Shown piece by piece: positions 1 through 6,735 of a stretch of 9,228 nt of DNA (position 1 is the first letter of the stretch; the number at the start of each line of letters is the position of its first letter). Below the pieces are notes generated by a model, which was given only the letters and a program-made list of their open reading frames with translations, had not been told where the DNA came from and ran no database searches. Made by a program: the position numbers and the translations under genes. The stretch covers positions 1 to 9,228 of the forward strand of contig JAUVKK010000024.1 in NCBI GenBank assembly GCA_030596305.1. Direction: 5' to 3'. The stretch is from Helicobacteraceae bacterium. GTDB taxonomy: Bacteria > Campylobacterota > Campylobacteria > Campylobacterales > Sulfurimonadaceae.

Positions 1-683
1 TTCGGATGTTCATCTGGAACAAAACGGCTTAAGAGATAGGCTGTAACGATCCAGCCAATGAAAGAGGCCGGGAAGAGGAAAAGGAAGTCAATAAAGTGAC
101 CCTTATTTGCCGTCCATGCCATTAGCGTTGTGATATCTCCAAATGGGCTCCAAGCACCACCGGCATTGGCAGCAACAACGACGTTGATCGCAGCAGGGAC
201 CAAAAAGGCTTTGTTTGTTCTGTTGATCGTGATCAGTACCGTAGAGAGGATCAAAGCTGTTGTCAGGTTGTCTGCTACCGGCGAAATGAAAAACGCCAGA
301 AACCCCGTTACCCAAAAGAGCTGTTTAAAGCCGTACCCTTTGGCAATAAGCTTTGTTTTCAGTGCATTGAAGACACCGCGTTCGATCAAGGCTTCAATAT
401 AGGTCATCGCCACAAACAAGAAGAAGAAGATCTCAGAGATCTCTAAAATAAGATGTGCCATCTCATTTTCAAACGGTGCCATGTTAAGCCCGTTAAATGC
501 GTAGTACGCCCCTAGGAGGATAAACATAAACGTACCAATAAACAGGGCAGGTTTAGCCTTGTTTATGTGATATTTTTCTTCCGCTGCAATAAAATAGTAT
601 CCAACGATAAAAATAGCCAGCAGCAGCCAACCAAACGGTTCGACTGCCAAGTCAATAGCGTGTCCTTCAACAGCTCGTGTCAT
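1..683 (-). CDS. nhaD: NhaD-type Na+/H+ antiporter, N-terminal 227 residues (3' end outside window)
   Basis: This is an integral inner-membrane antiporter that would exchange sodium for protons in sodium and pH homeostasis (ArsB/NhaD ion transporter superfamily). I translated the minus strand from ATG at 683-681. It gives 227 residues open to the window edge, roughly half of a usual NhaD. Hydrophobic segments lie near residues 16-34, 46-63, 78-98, 122-152, 159-175 and 198-221. Family signatures are visible: EEKYHINKAKPA after the first helix (35-46), ADNLTTALIL (137-146, Asp138) and NAGGAWSPFGDITTLMAW (173-190, Asp183), the conserved polar stretches expected to line the ion path. The start is supported by AAGGAG on the minus strand (694-689), 5 bases upstream. 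That site overlaps the nadB TGA stop, so the gene is probably translated from the nadB transcript. No frameshift is seen. The family call is firm; ion specificity is inferred from the family. Confidence 0.93.
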   Translation of the reverse strand, partial: MTRAVEGHAIDLAVEPFGWLLLAIFIVGYYFIAAEEKYHINKAKPALFIGTFMFILLGAYYAFNGLNMAPFENEMAHLILEISEIFFFLFVAMTYIEALIERGVFNALKTKLIAKGYGFKQLFWVTGFLAFFISPVADNLTTALILSTVLITINRTNKAFLVPAAINVVVAANAGGAWSPFGDITTLMAWTANKGHFIDFLFLFPASFIGWIVTAYLLSRFVPDEHP

Positions 684-693
684 TCTATCTCCT

Positions 694-2133
694 TCAAGAT
701 ATGTAGTGTACCCCAACAGACTCTTTGCGAGCGAGCGCTGAATCAACGATCGCTTGAGCTGTTAGAAGTCTTAGTCGAAGCAGTCTGCCGATCTCTTCAC
801 CCTGCATTACTTCTATGGCCGATTTGGCCTCAAGAAGTCCAGCAGTCGTTCTGACGATCGACACTTTCTCCCACATAATTTGGCGAAGCTTATCTTTTTT
901 CGGCTTATCACCTTGTAAAACAAGCGGTTCTTCGTTGATTATAAAGTTATTGTTACAAACGGAAAGCTTTTCATTCACAATAGAGTGGGCTGCTTTCAAA
1001 GCAAAGACCAGACCCTCCAACAGAGAGTTTGATGCCAAACGGTTGGCACCGTGAACACCCGTTGATGCTGCTTCACCAACAGCATACAACCCTTTTACAG
1101 AGGGTGTACGTCCACTCAGATCTGTTTTAATACCACCAATGGCATAGTGGAATGCAGGGGAGATAGGAACCTTATCATGCGGAAGACTATACCCGAGGCC
1201 AGAAAATCTATTTTCAATATTAGGAAAGCGCTGTTTAAAATAGCTGTATTCAAACTCTTTAAATGAGAGGTAGACCTGCTTGCCCGTCTTTTGAGCATAA
1301 TCAAAAATTGCACGACTTACGATATCACGCGGTGCCATCTCCCCACGTTTGTCATAATCAAAAAGAAAACGGTAACCCAGATCATCAACAACCTGTGCGC
1401 CTTCCCCGCGAAGTGCTTCTGTCAGAAGCTGTTTTTGTGCTGTGCTCTCATCAACATAGACAGTTGGATGAAACTGCAACATCTCCATATACTCTAAAGT
1501 GATACCTTTCTCTTTACAGATACCCTGAAGTTCACCGCTGATACTTGATGCATTAGTGTGGTATTCAAAAAGAGCACCGACACCACCACTGGCGATGACC
1601 ACAGCGTTAGCCATGATCTTTTTACGCTCACCCTCATGCATCACAACGATCCCGCAGACCTGCTCTTTTTCGAGCAATATGTCAATTACAATCGCACTTT
1701 CTAACATCGGGTGCGGATTTTTCTCTAGTAAGAAGTGATGAAGATAGCGCCCTGTTGCATCACCGCCCGCGTGCAAAATACGCTTTTGGGAATGGGCAGC
1801 CTCTTGGGTATAAAGCAGATTACCCTCTTTATCCGCATCAAACTCAAAGCCCCGCTCAATAAGATCGTGGATCACAGCCTGCGAATTTTGGCTTAAGACC
1901 TCAACCGCTTCTTTGTTACAGAGTCCTGCTCCCGCATCCATCGTGTCTTCTATATGAACAGCGATATCTGCATCATCTTTTGCTGTTGTCACACCACCTT
2001 GGGCATAAAAGGTATTACACTCCCAAGGGTGTGCTTTATTGACAATAAGGACTTTCTTGTTTTTAGGCAGATTCATCGCAGTATAAAGCCCGGCTATTCC
2101 GGCTCCGACGATCACAACATCATAATGCATCAT
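694..2133 (-). CDS. nadB: L-aspartate oxidase NadB
   Basis: This cytoplasmic flavoenzyme oxidises L-aspartate to iminoaspartate, which NadA condenses to quinolinate in de novo NAD synthesis. The 479-residue product has the Rossmann FAD motif GAGIAGL (10-16), ECNTFYAQGGV (38-48), EAAHS (111-115; Glu111 at the position of the NadB-discriminating Glu121 of the E. coli enzyme), HAGGDATGRYLHH (121-133), QFHPT (220-224), PRDIVSRA (268-275), HYAIGGI (329-335) and GEAASTGVHGANRLASNS (353-370). His222, Arg269, His329 and Arg365 fall where E. coli His244, Arg290, His351 and Arg386 are expected. The protein is about 60 residues shorter than the E. coli enzyme, mainly in the C-terminal helical part, as is common in this phylum. 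Two ATG codons stand in tandem (2133 and 2130). The AGG at 2140-2138 is 4 bases from the first and 7 from the second, so the shorter form is equally possible. It lies between the small lipoprotein gene and nhaD. No nadA or nadC is in view. Confidence 0.96.
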   Translation of the reverse strand: MMHYDVVIVGAGIAGLYTAMNLPKNKKVLIVNKAHPWECNTFYAQGGVTTAKDDADIAVHIEDTMDAGAGLCNKEAVEVLSQNSQAVIHDLIERGFEFDADKEGNLLYTQEAAHSQKRILHAGGDATGRYLHHFLLEKNPHPMLESAIVIDILLEKEQVCGIVVMHEGERKKIMANAVVIASGGVGALFEYHTNASSISGELQGICKEKGITLEYMEMLQFHPTVYVDESTAQKQLLTEALRGEGAQVVDDLGYRFLFDYDKRGEMAPRDIVSRAIFDYAQKTGKQVYLSFKEFEYSYFKQRFPNIENRFSGLGYSLPHDKVPISPAFHYAIGGIKTDLSGRTPSVKGLYAVGEAASTGVHGANRLASNSLLEGLVFALKAAHSIVNEKLSVCNNNFIINEEPLVLQGDKPKKDKLRQIMWEKVSIVRTTAGLLEAKSAIEVMQGEEIGRLLRLRLLTAQAIVDSALARKESVGVHYIS

Positions 2134-2138
2134 ATTAC

Positions 2139-2258
2139 CTACTTCGCTTGCTCTGAGGGCATATAGAAGGGGTCATCTTTGTAACCGCAGCCTGTTAAAG
2201 TTAACAAGCTAACTGTTATAATCACTGCATGAAAAATTCGGCTCAGGTTCTCTCGCAT
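2139..2258 (-). CDS. Very small lipoprotein, LptM-like (39 aa)
   Basis: I found this short reading frame by translating the minus strand upstream of nadB. It starts with MRENLSR, continues with a hydrophobic stretch ([12 protein letters not shown]), and has the lipobox LTGC with Cys24 as the expected lipidated residue. A tail GYKDDPFYMPSEQAK follows before TAG. The pattern of a signal peptide, then GCGxK, then an aromatic and a proline, matches the LptM (formerly YifL) lipoprotein-attachment family. In E. coli LptM helps LptD assembly in the outer membrane; whether that applies here is inference. The stop is 5 bases before the nadB start, so it is probably first in the operon. The start is uncertain: an in-frame ATG at 2267 adds three residues. 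GAGG at 2274-2271 is 3 bases from that ATG and 12 from the one at 2258, and neither spacing is ideal. Its 5' end overlaps the divergent gene starting at 2229 by 30 bases. Confidence 0.72.
   Translation of the reverse strand: MRENLSRIFHAVIITVSLLTLTGCGYKDDPFYMPSEQAK
2214..2222 (+). promoter_or_regulatory. Extended -10 promoter for the DUF721-uvrC pair
   Basis: The sequence TGTTATAAT is a perfect TATAAT hexamer (2217-2222) with the TGn extension. No good -35 box is seen about 17 bases upstream (only TGTTAA near 2193-2198), which is usual for extended -10 promoters and for vegetative promoters in this phylum. If the last T is at -7, transcription starts at about 2229, the A of the annotated ATG, so the message would be leaderless. 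The box lies inside the antisense small lipoprotein gene. Confidence 0.5.
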
Positions 2259-2672
2259 ATCGTTCATCAACCTCAATATAAAAAATTATCACAACATCAA
2301 TGTATTAATGCCATAAAAGCACTTCTGCCACCCCATCTTCAGACGATGGTCAGCTTTGCCTATGTGAAACATAAGGTGCTCTATTTTGTTCTTACCCATC
2401 CGGGTGCTAAACAAGAGTTCGATATTATCATCGCTTCAATTAAAACGCCTTTAAAACAATACCCTCCGCAAAAGTGTCAGGAGTTGGATTTTGACGATAT
2501 TCGAGCCTATGTCTCTCATAAACCCATACCTAAAACAACAGAAGTAAAAAAAGAGACCGTTCCCCTTTACGAAGAGCGCTCAGCCGGTACCTTTGAAAAC
2601 GCTGTCAAAGATGAAAAACTCCATAATATTATTGAAAAAATACGTACCAGCATCCATGATCGACAAAATTAA
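2229..2672 (+). CDS. DUF721/DciA-like protein
   Basis: This is a 147-residue cytoplasmic protein with no signal peptide or membrane segment. The N-terminal part (about 1-95) has a compact pattern of basic helix then strands: a Gln/Lys-rich stretch ([13 protein letters not shown]), [21 protein letters not shown], then [17 protein letters not shown]. The phrase 'expressed as or felt as a value of strand, HPG or HP.A, then helix' fits DUF721 (DciA-type) proteins, often found in this phylum as short divergent forms. DciA loads the replicative helicase DnaB in many bacteria; that role is not shown here. The C-terminal third is charged and probably flexible, ending in an amphipathic stretch near 130-147. 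No Shine-Dalgarno precedes the ATG, consistent with the predicted leaderless message. The next Met is residue 40 and would remove part of the domain. Its 3' end overlaps uvrC by 17 bases, so the two are probably co-translated. The gene is firm; the family call is moderate. Confidence 0.72.
   Translation: MKNSAQVLSHIVHQPQYKKLSQHQCINAIKALLPPHLQTMVSFAYVKHKVLYFVLTHPGAKQEFDIIIASIKTPLKQYPPQKCQELDFDDIRAYVSHKPIPKTTEVKKETVPLYEERSAGTFENAVKDEKLHNIIEKIRTSIHDRQN
2285..2293 (-). promoter_or_regulatory. Candidate promoter for the lipoprotein-nadB-nhaD operon
   Basis: On the minus strand TGTGATAAT reads as an extended -10 (TGn plus GATAAT, one mismatch from consensus). It would start transcription near 2278, 20 bases before the ATG at 2258 and just before GAGG at 2274-2271. 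It lies inside the divergent DUF721-like coding region. A second AT-rich hexamer, TATATT (2280-2275), is a weaker alternative. There is no clear -35 box, so the call is tentative. Confidence 0.33.
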
Positions 2673-4452
2673 AAACCTTCCAAAATCGCCCGGTGTTTAT
2701 CAATATTTTGACCAAAACAACAAGCTTCTGTACGTAGGCAAGGCAAAAAACCTCTTTAACAGAGTGAAAAGTTACTTCCTTTTTACACCTCAACTGCGTC
2801 CAAATCCAAAACTTTCACCCCGAATTGTTAAGATGCTAAGTGAGACGACATCAATGCACTATATCGTTGTCAACAGTGAACACGACGCGCTTATTTTAGA
2901 AAACTCTCTGATCAAACAGCTCAAACCTAAATACAACATACTCCTGCGCGATGATAAGACCTACCCCTACATCTACATCGACACCGGTGAGCGCTACCCC
3001 AGATTTGAGATCACACGCAAAGTCATTAAAGGTAAACACATTCAGTATTTCGGCCCATACTCTGTCGGTGCACGGGATATTCTGGATTCAATTTACGAAC
3101 TCTGCAAATTAGTACAGAAAAAGAGCTGCCTAAAAGGCAAACAAGCTTGTCTCTATTACCAGATGGACCAGTGTCTCGCCCCTTGTGAAAAGGAGGTTTC
3201 CAAAGAGCTTTATAACGGGATTGTGACAGATGCCATCCACTACATCGAAAACAAAAAAGTTCTTATTGCCAAACTTAAAGAGAAGATGGCATTTTATGCA
3301 GAGAATTTACGTTTTGAAGAGGCCGGTGCACTTCGAGACCGGATCGAACGTATTGCTAAAAGTGAATTGATCTCGCAGATCGATCTTGCCTCCGCAGAGA
3401 ACTATGACATCTTTGCTATCAGCAACAATGACCAGCGTGCTGCTGTTGTCCGCCTCTTTATGCGTTCAGGCAAAATTATCTCATCCACACACAACTTTAT
3501 CAACCTCAACAGCGGTTTCGATATCGATGAAGCATACGAACGTACTATTCTGGAGTTTTACGGGCATGAGAAACCGCCAATGATTGCACCGATCCTCGTA
3601 GCGCATGACTTTAAAGAAAAAAAACTTGTCCAAGAGCATCTCTCTCTTCTTTTCGAGAAAAAAGCGACCATCTCTCGTCCACAGCGCGGCAGTAAAAAAC
3701 ATCTTATCGAACTTGCCTTGAGCAATGCAGCTGAACTTCTACGACAAAAGAGAACCGACAACATAGATGATGTTGCAGGGCCTCTTCAGGAGTTACTCTC
3801 CCTAGAGTGTCTACCGCGTAGGATCGAGGCCTTTGACAACTCACATATGGCGGGTGAAGCCACTGTAGGCGGCATGATCACCTTTGACAGTGACAATTTT
3901 GACAAGTCGGGGTATCGTCACTACCATCTTCATGCACGTGACGAGTATGGTCAGATGCGTGAAACGCTTACACGACGCATTGAAGGTTTTGAAAGTAATC
4001 CGCCACCCGACCTTTGGCTAATTGACGGCGGTACAACACTTTTGGCCCTGGCAAAAGAGCTACTGGACTCTGCCGGCGTCAACCTTGATGTCATTGCCAT
4101 CTCAAAAGAGAAGATCGACGCCAAGTCCCACCGGGCAAAAGGGAGTGCCCACGATCAGCTTCACACCACAAAAGAGAGTTTTAAACTCGTTCCCTCAGAC
4201 AAACGCCTGCAGTGGATGCAGCGTCTTCGTGATGAAGCGCACCGATATGCCATCACCTTTCATAAAAAAACAAAACTAAAACGAGACCAGAGTTCCAAGC
4301 TGTTAAACACTCACGGTATCTCACAAGCAAAAATAGTCAAACTGCTTCAACATTTTGGCACCTTTGATGCCTTGCAAAGTGCTACTCAAGAGGACATTGC
4401 AGCTATACTGAACAATAGTGATGCAAAAAAAATCAAGATGCTATATAAATAA
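2656..4452 (+). CDS. uvrC: UvrABC excinuclease subunit C
   Basis: UvrC makes the two incisions around a DNA lesion after UvrA/UvrB recognition in nucleotide excision repair. From ATG at 2656 the product is 598 residues, close to the 610 of E. coli. It has the GIY-YIG nuclease for the 3' cut (GVY at 13-15, YVG at 26-28, then [13 protein letters not shown]), a four-cysteine segment (Cys158, 165, 173, 177, ending CLAPC) matching the [4Fe-4S] site reported for UvrC, and a UVR motif that contacts UvrB (about 200-235). The RNase H-like nuclease for the 5' cut follows (FDNSH with Asp394, an acidic DEYGQM at 429-434, LIDGG with Asp457, RDEAHRYA with His529), then a C-terminal helix-hairpin-helix part (about 550-598). 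The frame is open back to ATG 2593, but those 21 extra residues lie inside the preceding gene and precede the usual family start ([15 protein letters not shown]). No Shine-Dalgarno is seen; coupling to the upstream gene through the 17-base overlap is likely. Confidence 0.96.
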   Translation: MIDKIKNLPKSPGVYQYFDQNNKLLYVGKAKNLFNRVKSYFLFTPQLRPNPKLSPRIVKMLSETTSMHYIVVNSEHDALILENSLIKQLKPKYNILLRDDKTYPYIYIDTGERYPRFEITRKVIKGKHIQYFGPYSVGARDILDSIYELCKLVQKKSCLKGKQACLYYQMDQCLAPCEKEVSKELYNGIVTDAIHYIENKKVLIAKLKEKMAFYAENLRFEEAGALRDRIERIAKSELISQIDLASAENYDIFAISNNDQRAAVVRLFMRSGKIISSTHNFINLNSGFDIDEAYERTILEFYGHEKPPMIAPILVAHDFKEKKLVQEHLSLLFEKKATISRPQRGSKKHLIELALSNAAELLRQKRTDNIDDVAGPLQELLSLECLPRRIEAFDNSHMAGEATVGGMITFDSDNFDKSGYRHYHLHARDEYGQMRETLTRRIEGFESNPPPDLWLIDGGTTLLALAKELLDSAGVNLDVIAISKEKIDAKSHRAKGSAHDQLHTTKESFKLVPSDKRLQWMQRLRDEAHRYAITFHKKTKLKRDQSSKLLNTHGISQAKIVKLLQHFGTFDALQSATQEDIAAILNNSDAKKIKMLYK

Positions 4453-4461
4453 GTTATATTT

Positions 4462-4481
4462 GCTTTTAATTATGATATATT
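4462..4481 (+). promoter_or_regulatory. Possible promoter for the PAS-Hpt-kinase operon
   Basis: Just after the uvrC stop there is a T-rich stretch (TGCTTTTAAT) followed by overlapping -10-like hexamers TATGAT (4471-4476) and TATATT (4476-4481). T-rich DNA before a -10 box is typical of vegetative promoters in Campylobacterota. Transcription from here would begin near 4483-4488 and give a leader of about 100 bases containing the whole palindrome at 4501-4548. There is no clear -35 box, so this is tentative. Confidence 0.33.
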
Positions 4482-4500
4482 TACTCACAACTCCCAAAAT

Positions 4501-4548
4501 TTGGAAATCCTTGAAAATTTCTACGTTTAAGTTTTCAGGGGTTCCCAA
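4501..4548. repeat. 48-bp imperfect palindrome, strong hairpin
   Basis: Bases 4501-4520 pair with 4529-4548 about a centre exactly at ACGT (4523-4526). As RNA this makes a 20-bp stem with one mismatch (A4505 opposite C4544) and three G-U pairs, around an 8-base loop. The arms read TTGGAAATCCTTGAAAA and TTTTCAGGGGTTCCCAA. It lies alone between uvrC and the PAS gene. No run of T follows (CTAAAATTCG), so it is not a standard intrinsic terminator. The size and symmetry suggest a dispersed palindromic (REP- or MITE-like) element; a structured leader or a processing site is the alternative. Confidence 0.7.
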
Positions 4549-4584
4549 CTAAAATTCGAGTATATGAAACTATAAGGTTCTATA

Positions 4585-4998
4585 ATGGAAAGACCTGACG
4601 CTATTGACGAAGAGTACATCTTTGAAGGACGCGCGATCATCAGCCAAACCGATACAAAAGGTGTTATCACTTTTGCTAATCGCAAGTTCTGTGAGATCTC
4701 CGGTTATTCACCGGCTGAGCTCAAAGGCCAACCACACAACATCATTCGACATCCTGACATGCCTAAAGCAGCATTCGCTCAGATGTGGGAGGCGATACAG
4801 AGCGGACAATCATGGAACGGTATTGTGAAAAACCTGCGAAAAGACGGACTTTACTACTGGGTCTACACTGAGATATCACCTGTTCGTGACGATGATGGCA
4901 ACATCACCGGCTATATCGCCGCACGTAAGCCGGCTAGCCGTAAAAATATTGATGAAGTCGTTGGAATATATAAGACAATGTTAGAAAAAGAGAAGTAA
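4585..4998 (+). CDS. Single-domain PAS protein, Aer/CetB-like
   Basis: This is a 137-residue soluble protein that is almost entirely one PAS fold. Residues 16-115 match the Aer class: SQTDTKGVITFANRKFCEISGYS (20-42), LKGQPHNIIRHPDMP (46-60), AFAQMWEAIQSG (63-74), WNGIVKNLRKDGLYYWV (77-93) and ISPVRDDDGNITGYIAARK (97-115). Asn32 and Trp68 fall where the FAD-linked Asn34 and Trp70 of E. coli Aer are expected, so FAD binding and redox sensing are plausible but inferred. In Campylobacter the similar PAS-only CetB works with CetA in energy taxis. Here there is no transmembrane or signalling domain and no CetA-like neighbour; the next genes are an Hpt protein and a histidine kinase, so it may feed that pathway instead. 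Upstream AAGG (4574-4577), 7 bases before the ATG, is a weak ribosome site. Nine bases separate its stop from the next start. Confidence 0.88.
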   Translation: MERPDAIDEEYIFEGRAIISQTDTKGVITFANRKFCEISGYSPAELKGQPHNIIRHPDMPKAAFAQMWEAIQSGQSWNGIVKNLRKDGLYYWVYTEISPVRDDDGNITGYIAARKPASRKNIDEVVGIYKTMLEKEK

Positions 4999-5002
4999 GG
5001 AG
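4997..5002 (+). promoter_or_regulatory. Ribosome binding site AAGGAG fixing a GTG start
   Basis: AAGGAG overlaps the TAA stop of the PAS gene (4996-4998) and lies 5 bases before GTG at 5008. An ATG at 5006 overlaps that GTG in another frame, but it reads ATG TGC TAA and ends at once. GTG is therefore the start of the Hpt protein, and translation is probably coupled to the PAS gene. Confidence 0.8.
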
Positions 5003-5007
5003 ATTAT

Positions 5008-6720
5008 GTGCTAATTTACGACCACAACAAAGAGTTCATCGGAATTGATCAAGAGAGTTTGAAACTTCTCGGTTATGAACGTTTCGAAGACCTGATCCAC
5101 GATCATAAAGATGTGGCTGAACTTTTTGTAAAAAAACCGGGTTATATCCACAATTTTACCAATTTTCCATGGATTGACTTTGTACTACATGCTGAATCAG
5201 ATGATTCAAAAGTCATTATTGCTGGTAAGTCCAATGCCTTTTCTGCAACGATCGAAATTGTAACACTTCATCTTAACAAGGCGCCCAATGAAGATGCCTT
5301 CTTGATCAAACTGAAAAATGTTCAGAACTATCAGCTTGACGCTTCAGAGCGTCCAGAGCAGGCACCGACACCATTCAACCTTGATACTAAAGATTTCAAC
5401 TCCCCGTCAGAAACAGAGAAGTTGGCAGTAACACCAGCTCAAACACCTGAGCCGGCCATTGAAATCGAACCCATAGTTGAGGATGTTCAAGAGCAAACAC
5501 CATTAACTCTGGATGAAGATATCTTTATCCAGCAAGAAGAGAGTACGCCGCCAGCCGCTGCACCTGCTGAAGAAGAGCTCGATATCTTTTTCCATGACGA
5601 AGAGCAAGAAGAAGATGAGCAGCGTATAGAGGCCGAACCAGAATTCCCTGTTCCCGAAGAGTCTGTCTTCGACAACATACAAGAAGAAGAAGAGAAAGGT
5701 GCTCCAATGCTTGGAGCATACTTGAATGACGAAGATAAAGAGTACCTTGCTGACTTAAAGTTCAGTGATGACTATACTTATGACCCACAGATCGCAGCAG
5801 ATGAACTTGGACTGCCTGTTGATCTGATCGAAGAGTTTATCGGCGACTATATCAAACAGGCACACGAGTTCAAAGATCAACTCTTTACTGCTACCGCTGA
5901 TGGAGACTTTGACAATATCAAAGTCCTTTCACACAAATTAAAAGGCGTTGCTGCCAACCTTCGTATTGAAGACTCTTTTGAACTGCTTAACACTATTAAT
6001 GAGACAGACGACATTAAAGAGTGTGAAGCAAATCTGAAAAAATTCTACCTTACTGTTGCCAAGCTTGAGGGCAAAGACATCGAAGAGGTAAAACTTGAAC
6101 TTGAAAAACCTGTCGACCTCTATGACCTTACACCTAAGTTCGAGCCAGAGCCAGAGCCAGAAGAGGAGATCATACTGCCTTTGGATCTGCCTGAACTAGA
6201 AGAGGAAGAAATATTAGCAGAACCTGTATTGCTTGATACACCTTATCAGGAGACGGAACCGGCTGCAGTTGCTAGCGATGCTAGCGATGATCTATATGAT
6301 TTCGGCCTGATAGCTGACGAAGGGAATGAGCCTCTTGTCGTCCTTGATGACGAAGAAGAGATCATTTCAGACATTCAGGATTTTGAACCGCAAGAGAATG
6401 ATGATGTCGAGAATACACCAGTGCTTACGTACGATGTTACTATCGCCGCAGCTGAGATCGGTCTAAGTGCTGATCTTGTCGGTGCCTTGATAGACGACTA
6501 TATTATAGAAGCCAACGAGATGAAAAGTAAATTAAACGATGTCATCGCCTCTTCAGATGTCATGCGATGGAAAGGGTACGCTACCCAACTCAAAGGGGTA
6601 AGTGACAACCTTCGTATCAAAGATATATCCGATGTACTTCAGACACTGATCACAAGTACTGAAGAGACCCAAGCCAAAGCCGCTGCACAAGAGTTCTACG
6701 GCTTTATAAACCAACTTTAA
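5008..6720 (+). CDS. Acidic two-Hpt phosphotransfer protein with N-terminal PAS-like region
   Basis: This is a 570-residue soluble protein starting at GTG. Residues 1-108 form a folded, possibly PAS-like domain I cannot name with certainty (IYDHNKEFIGID, then GYIHNFTNFPWIDFVLHAE). Residues 110-250 and 365-465 are Glu/Asp/Pro-rich linkers of low complexity. Two Hpt domains follow the linkers: unit 1 (about 258-360) with SHKLKGVAANLRI, where His309 is the expected phospho-accepting residue, and unit 2 (about 475-570) with ATQLKGVSDNLRI. The units align without gaps from YDxxIAAxExGL to LRI, and the second has Thr526 in place of His309, so it cannot take a phosphoryl group in the normal way. Hpt proteins pass phosphate between a hybrid kinase's receiver and a response regulator. 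The partner kinase is the next gene, 15 bases downstream. The linkers carry the repeated motif DLYD (370-373 and 428-431). The gene is certain; the N-terminal domain name is not. Confidence 0.88.
   Translation: MLIYDHNKEFIGIDQESLKLLGYERFEDLIHDHKDVAELFVKKPGYIHNFTNFPWIDFVLHAESDDSKVIIAGKSNAFSATIEIVTLHLNKAPNEDAFLIKLKNVQNYQLDASERPEQAPTPFNLDTKDFNSPSETEKLAVTPAQTPEPAIEIEPIVEDVQEQTPLTLDEDIFIQQEESTPPAAAPAEEELDIFFHDEEQEEDEQRIEAEPEFPVPEESVFDNIQEEEEKGAPMLGAYLNDEDKEYLADLKFSDDYTYDPQIAADELGLPVDLIEEFIGDYIKQAHEFKDQLFTATADGDFDNIKVLSHKLKGVAANLRIEDSFELLNTINETDDIKECEANLKKFYLTVAKLEGKDIEEVKLELEKPVDLYDLTPKFEPEPEPEEEIILPLDLPELEEEEILAEPVLLDTPYQETEPAAVASDASDDLYDFGLIADEGNEPLVVLDDEEEIISDIQDFEPQENDDVENTPVLTYDVTIAAAEIGLSADLVGALIDDYIIEANEMKSKLNDVIASSDVMRWKGYATQLKGVSDNLRIKDISDVLQTLITSTEETQAKAAAQEFYGFINQL
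6142..6159 (+). repeat. GAGCCA x3 tandem repeat
   Basis: Three exact copies of the hexamer GAGCCA code for (Glu-Pro)3 in the second acidic linker of the two-Hpt protein. The unit is a multiple of three, so copy change would alter linker length without breaking the frame. Confidence 0.9.
6271..6288 (+). repeat. GCTAGCGAT x2 tandem repeat
   Basis: Two exact copies of a 9-base unit encode Ala-Ser-Asp twice in the linker between the Hpt domains. This is an in-frame local duplication, probably from slippage. Confidence 0.9.
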
Positions 6721-6735
6721 ACAGGAGTTACGACA

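Noticed and set aside
2593..2655. Longer UvrC starting at ATG 2593
   Set aside because: The 21 extra residues fall inside the upstream gene, have no family counterpart, and the usual UvrC start (a few residues before the GIY-type motif) fits ATG 2656.
4501..4560. Rho-independent terminator of uvrC
   Set aside because: The stem is strong but no T tract follows on the plus strand, so it does not meet the normal pattern; kept as a palindrome instead.
4581..4586. TATAAT hexamer as a -10 box
   Set aside because: It overlaps the ATG of the PAS gene, so transcription from it would begin inside the coding region.
4996..5010. The TAA at 4996 as a second interrupting stop that splits one PAS-Hpt protein, since no other stop separates the two frames
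   Set aside because: A clear Shine-Dalgarno and start codon follow, and the PAS domain before the stop is complete, so these are two normal coupled genes.
5006..5014. ATG at 5006 as the start of the Hpt protein
   Set aside because: It reads ATG TGC TAA and ends after two codons; GTG at 5008 is in the frame of the long protein with good AAGGAG spacing.
5487..5719. Minus-strand serine- or leucine-rich reading frames opposite the acidic linker
   Set aside because: They are the antisense reading of the GAA/GAG-rich linker and have no start signal or domain.
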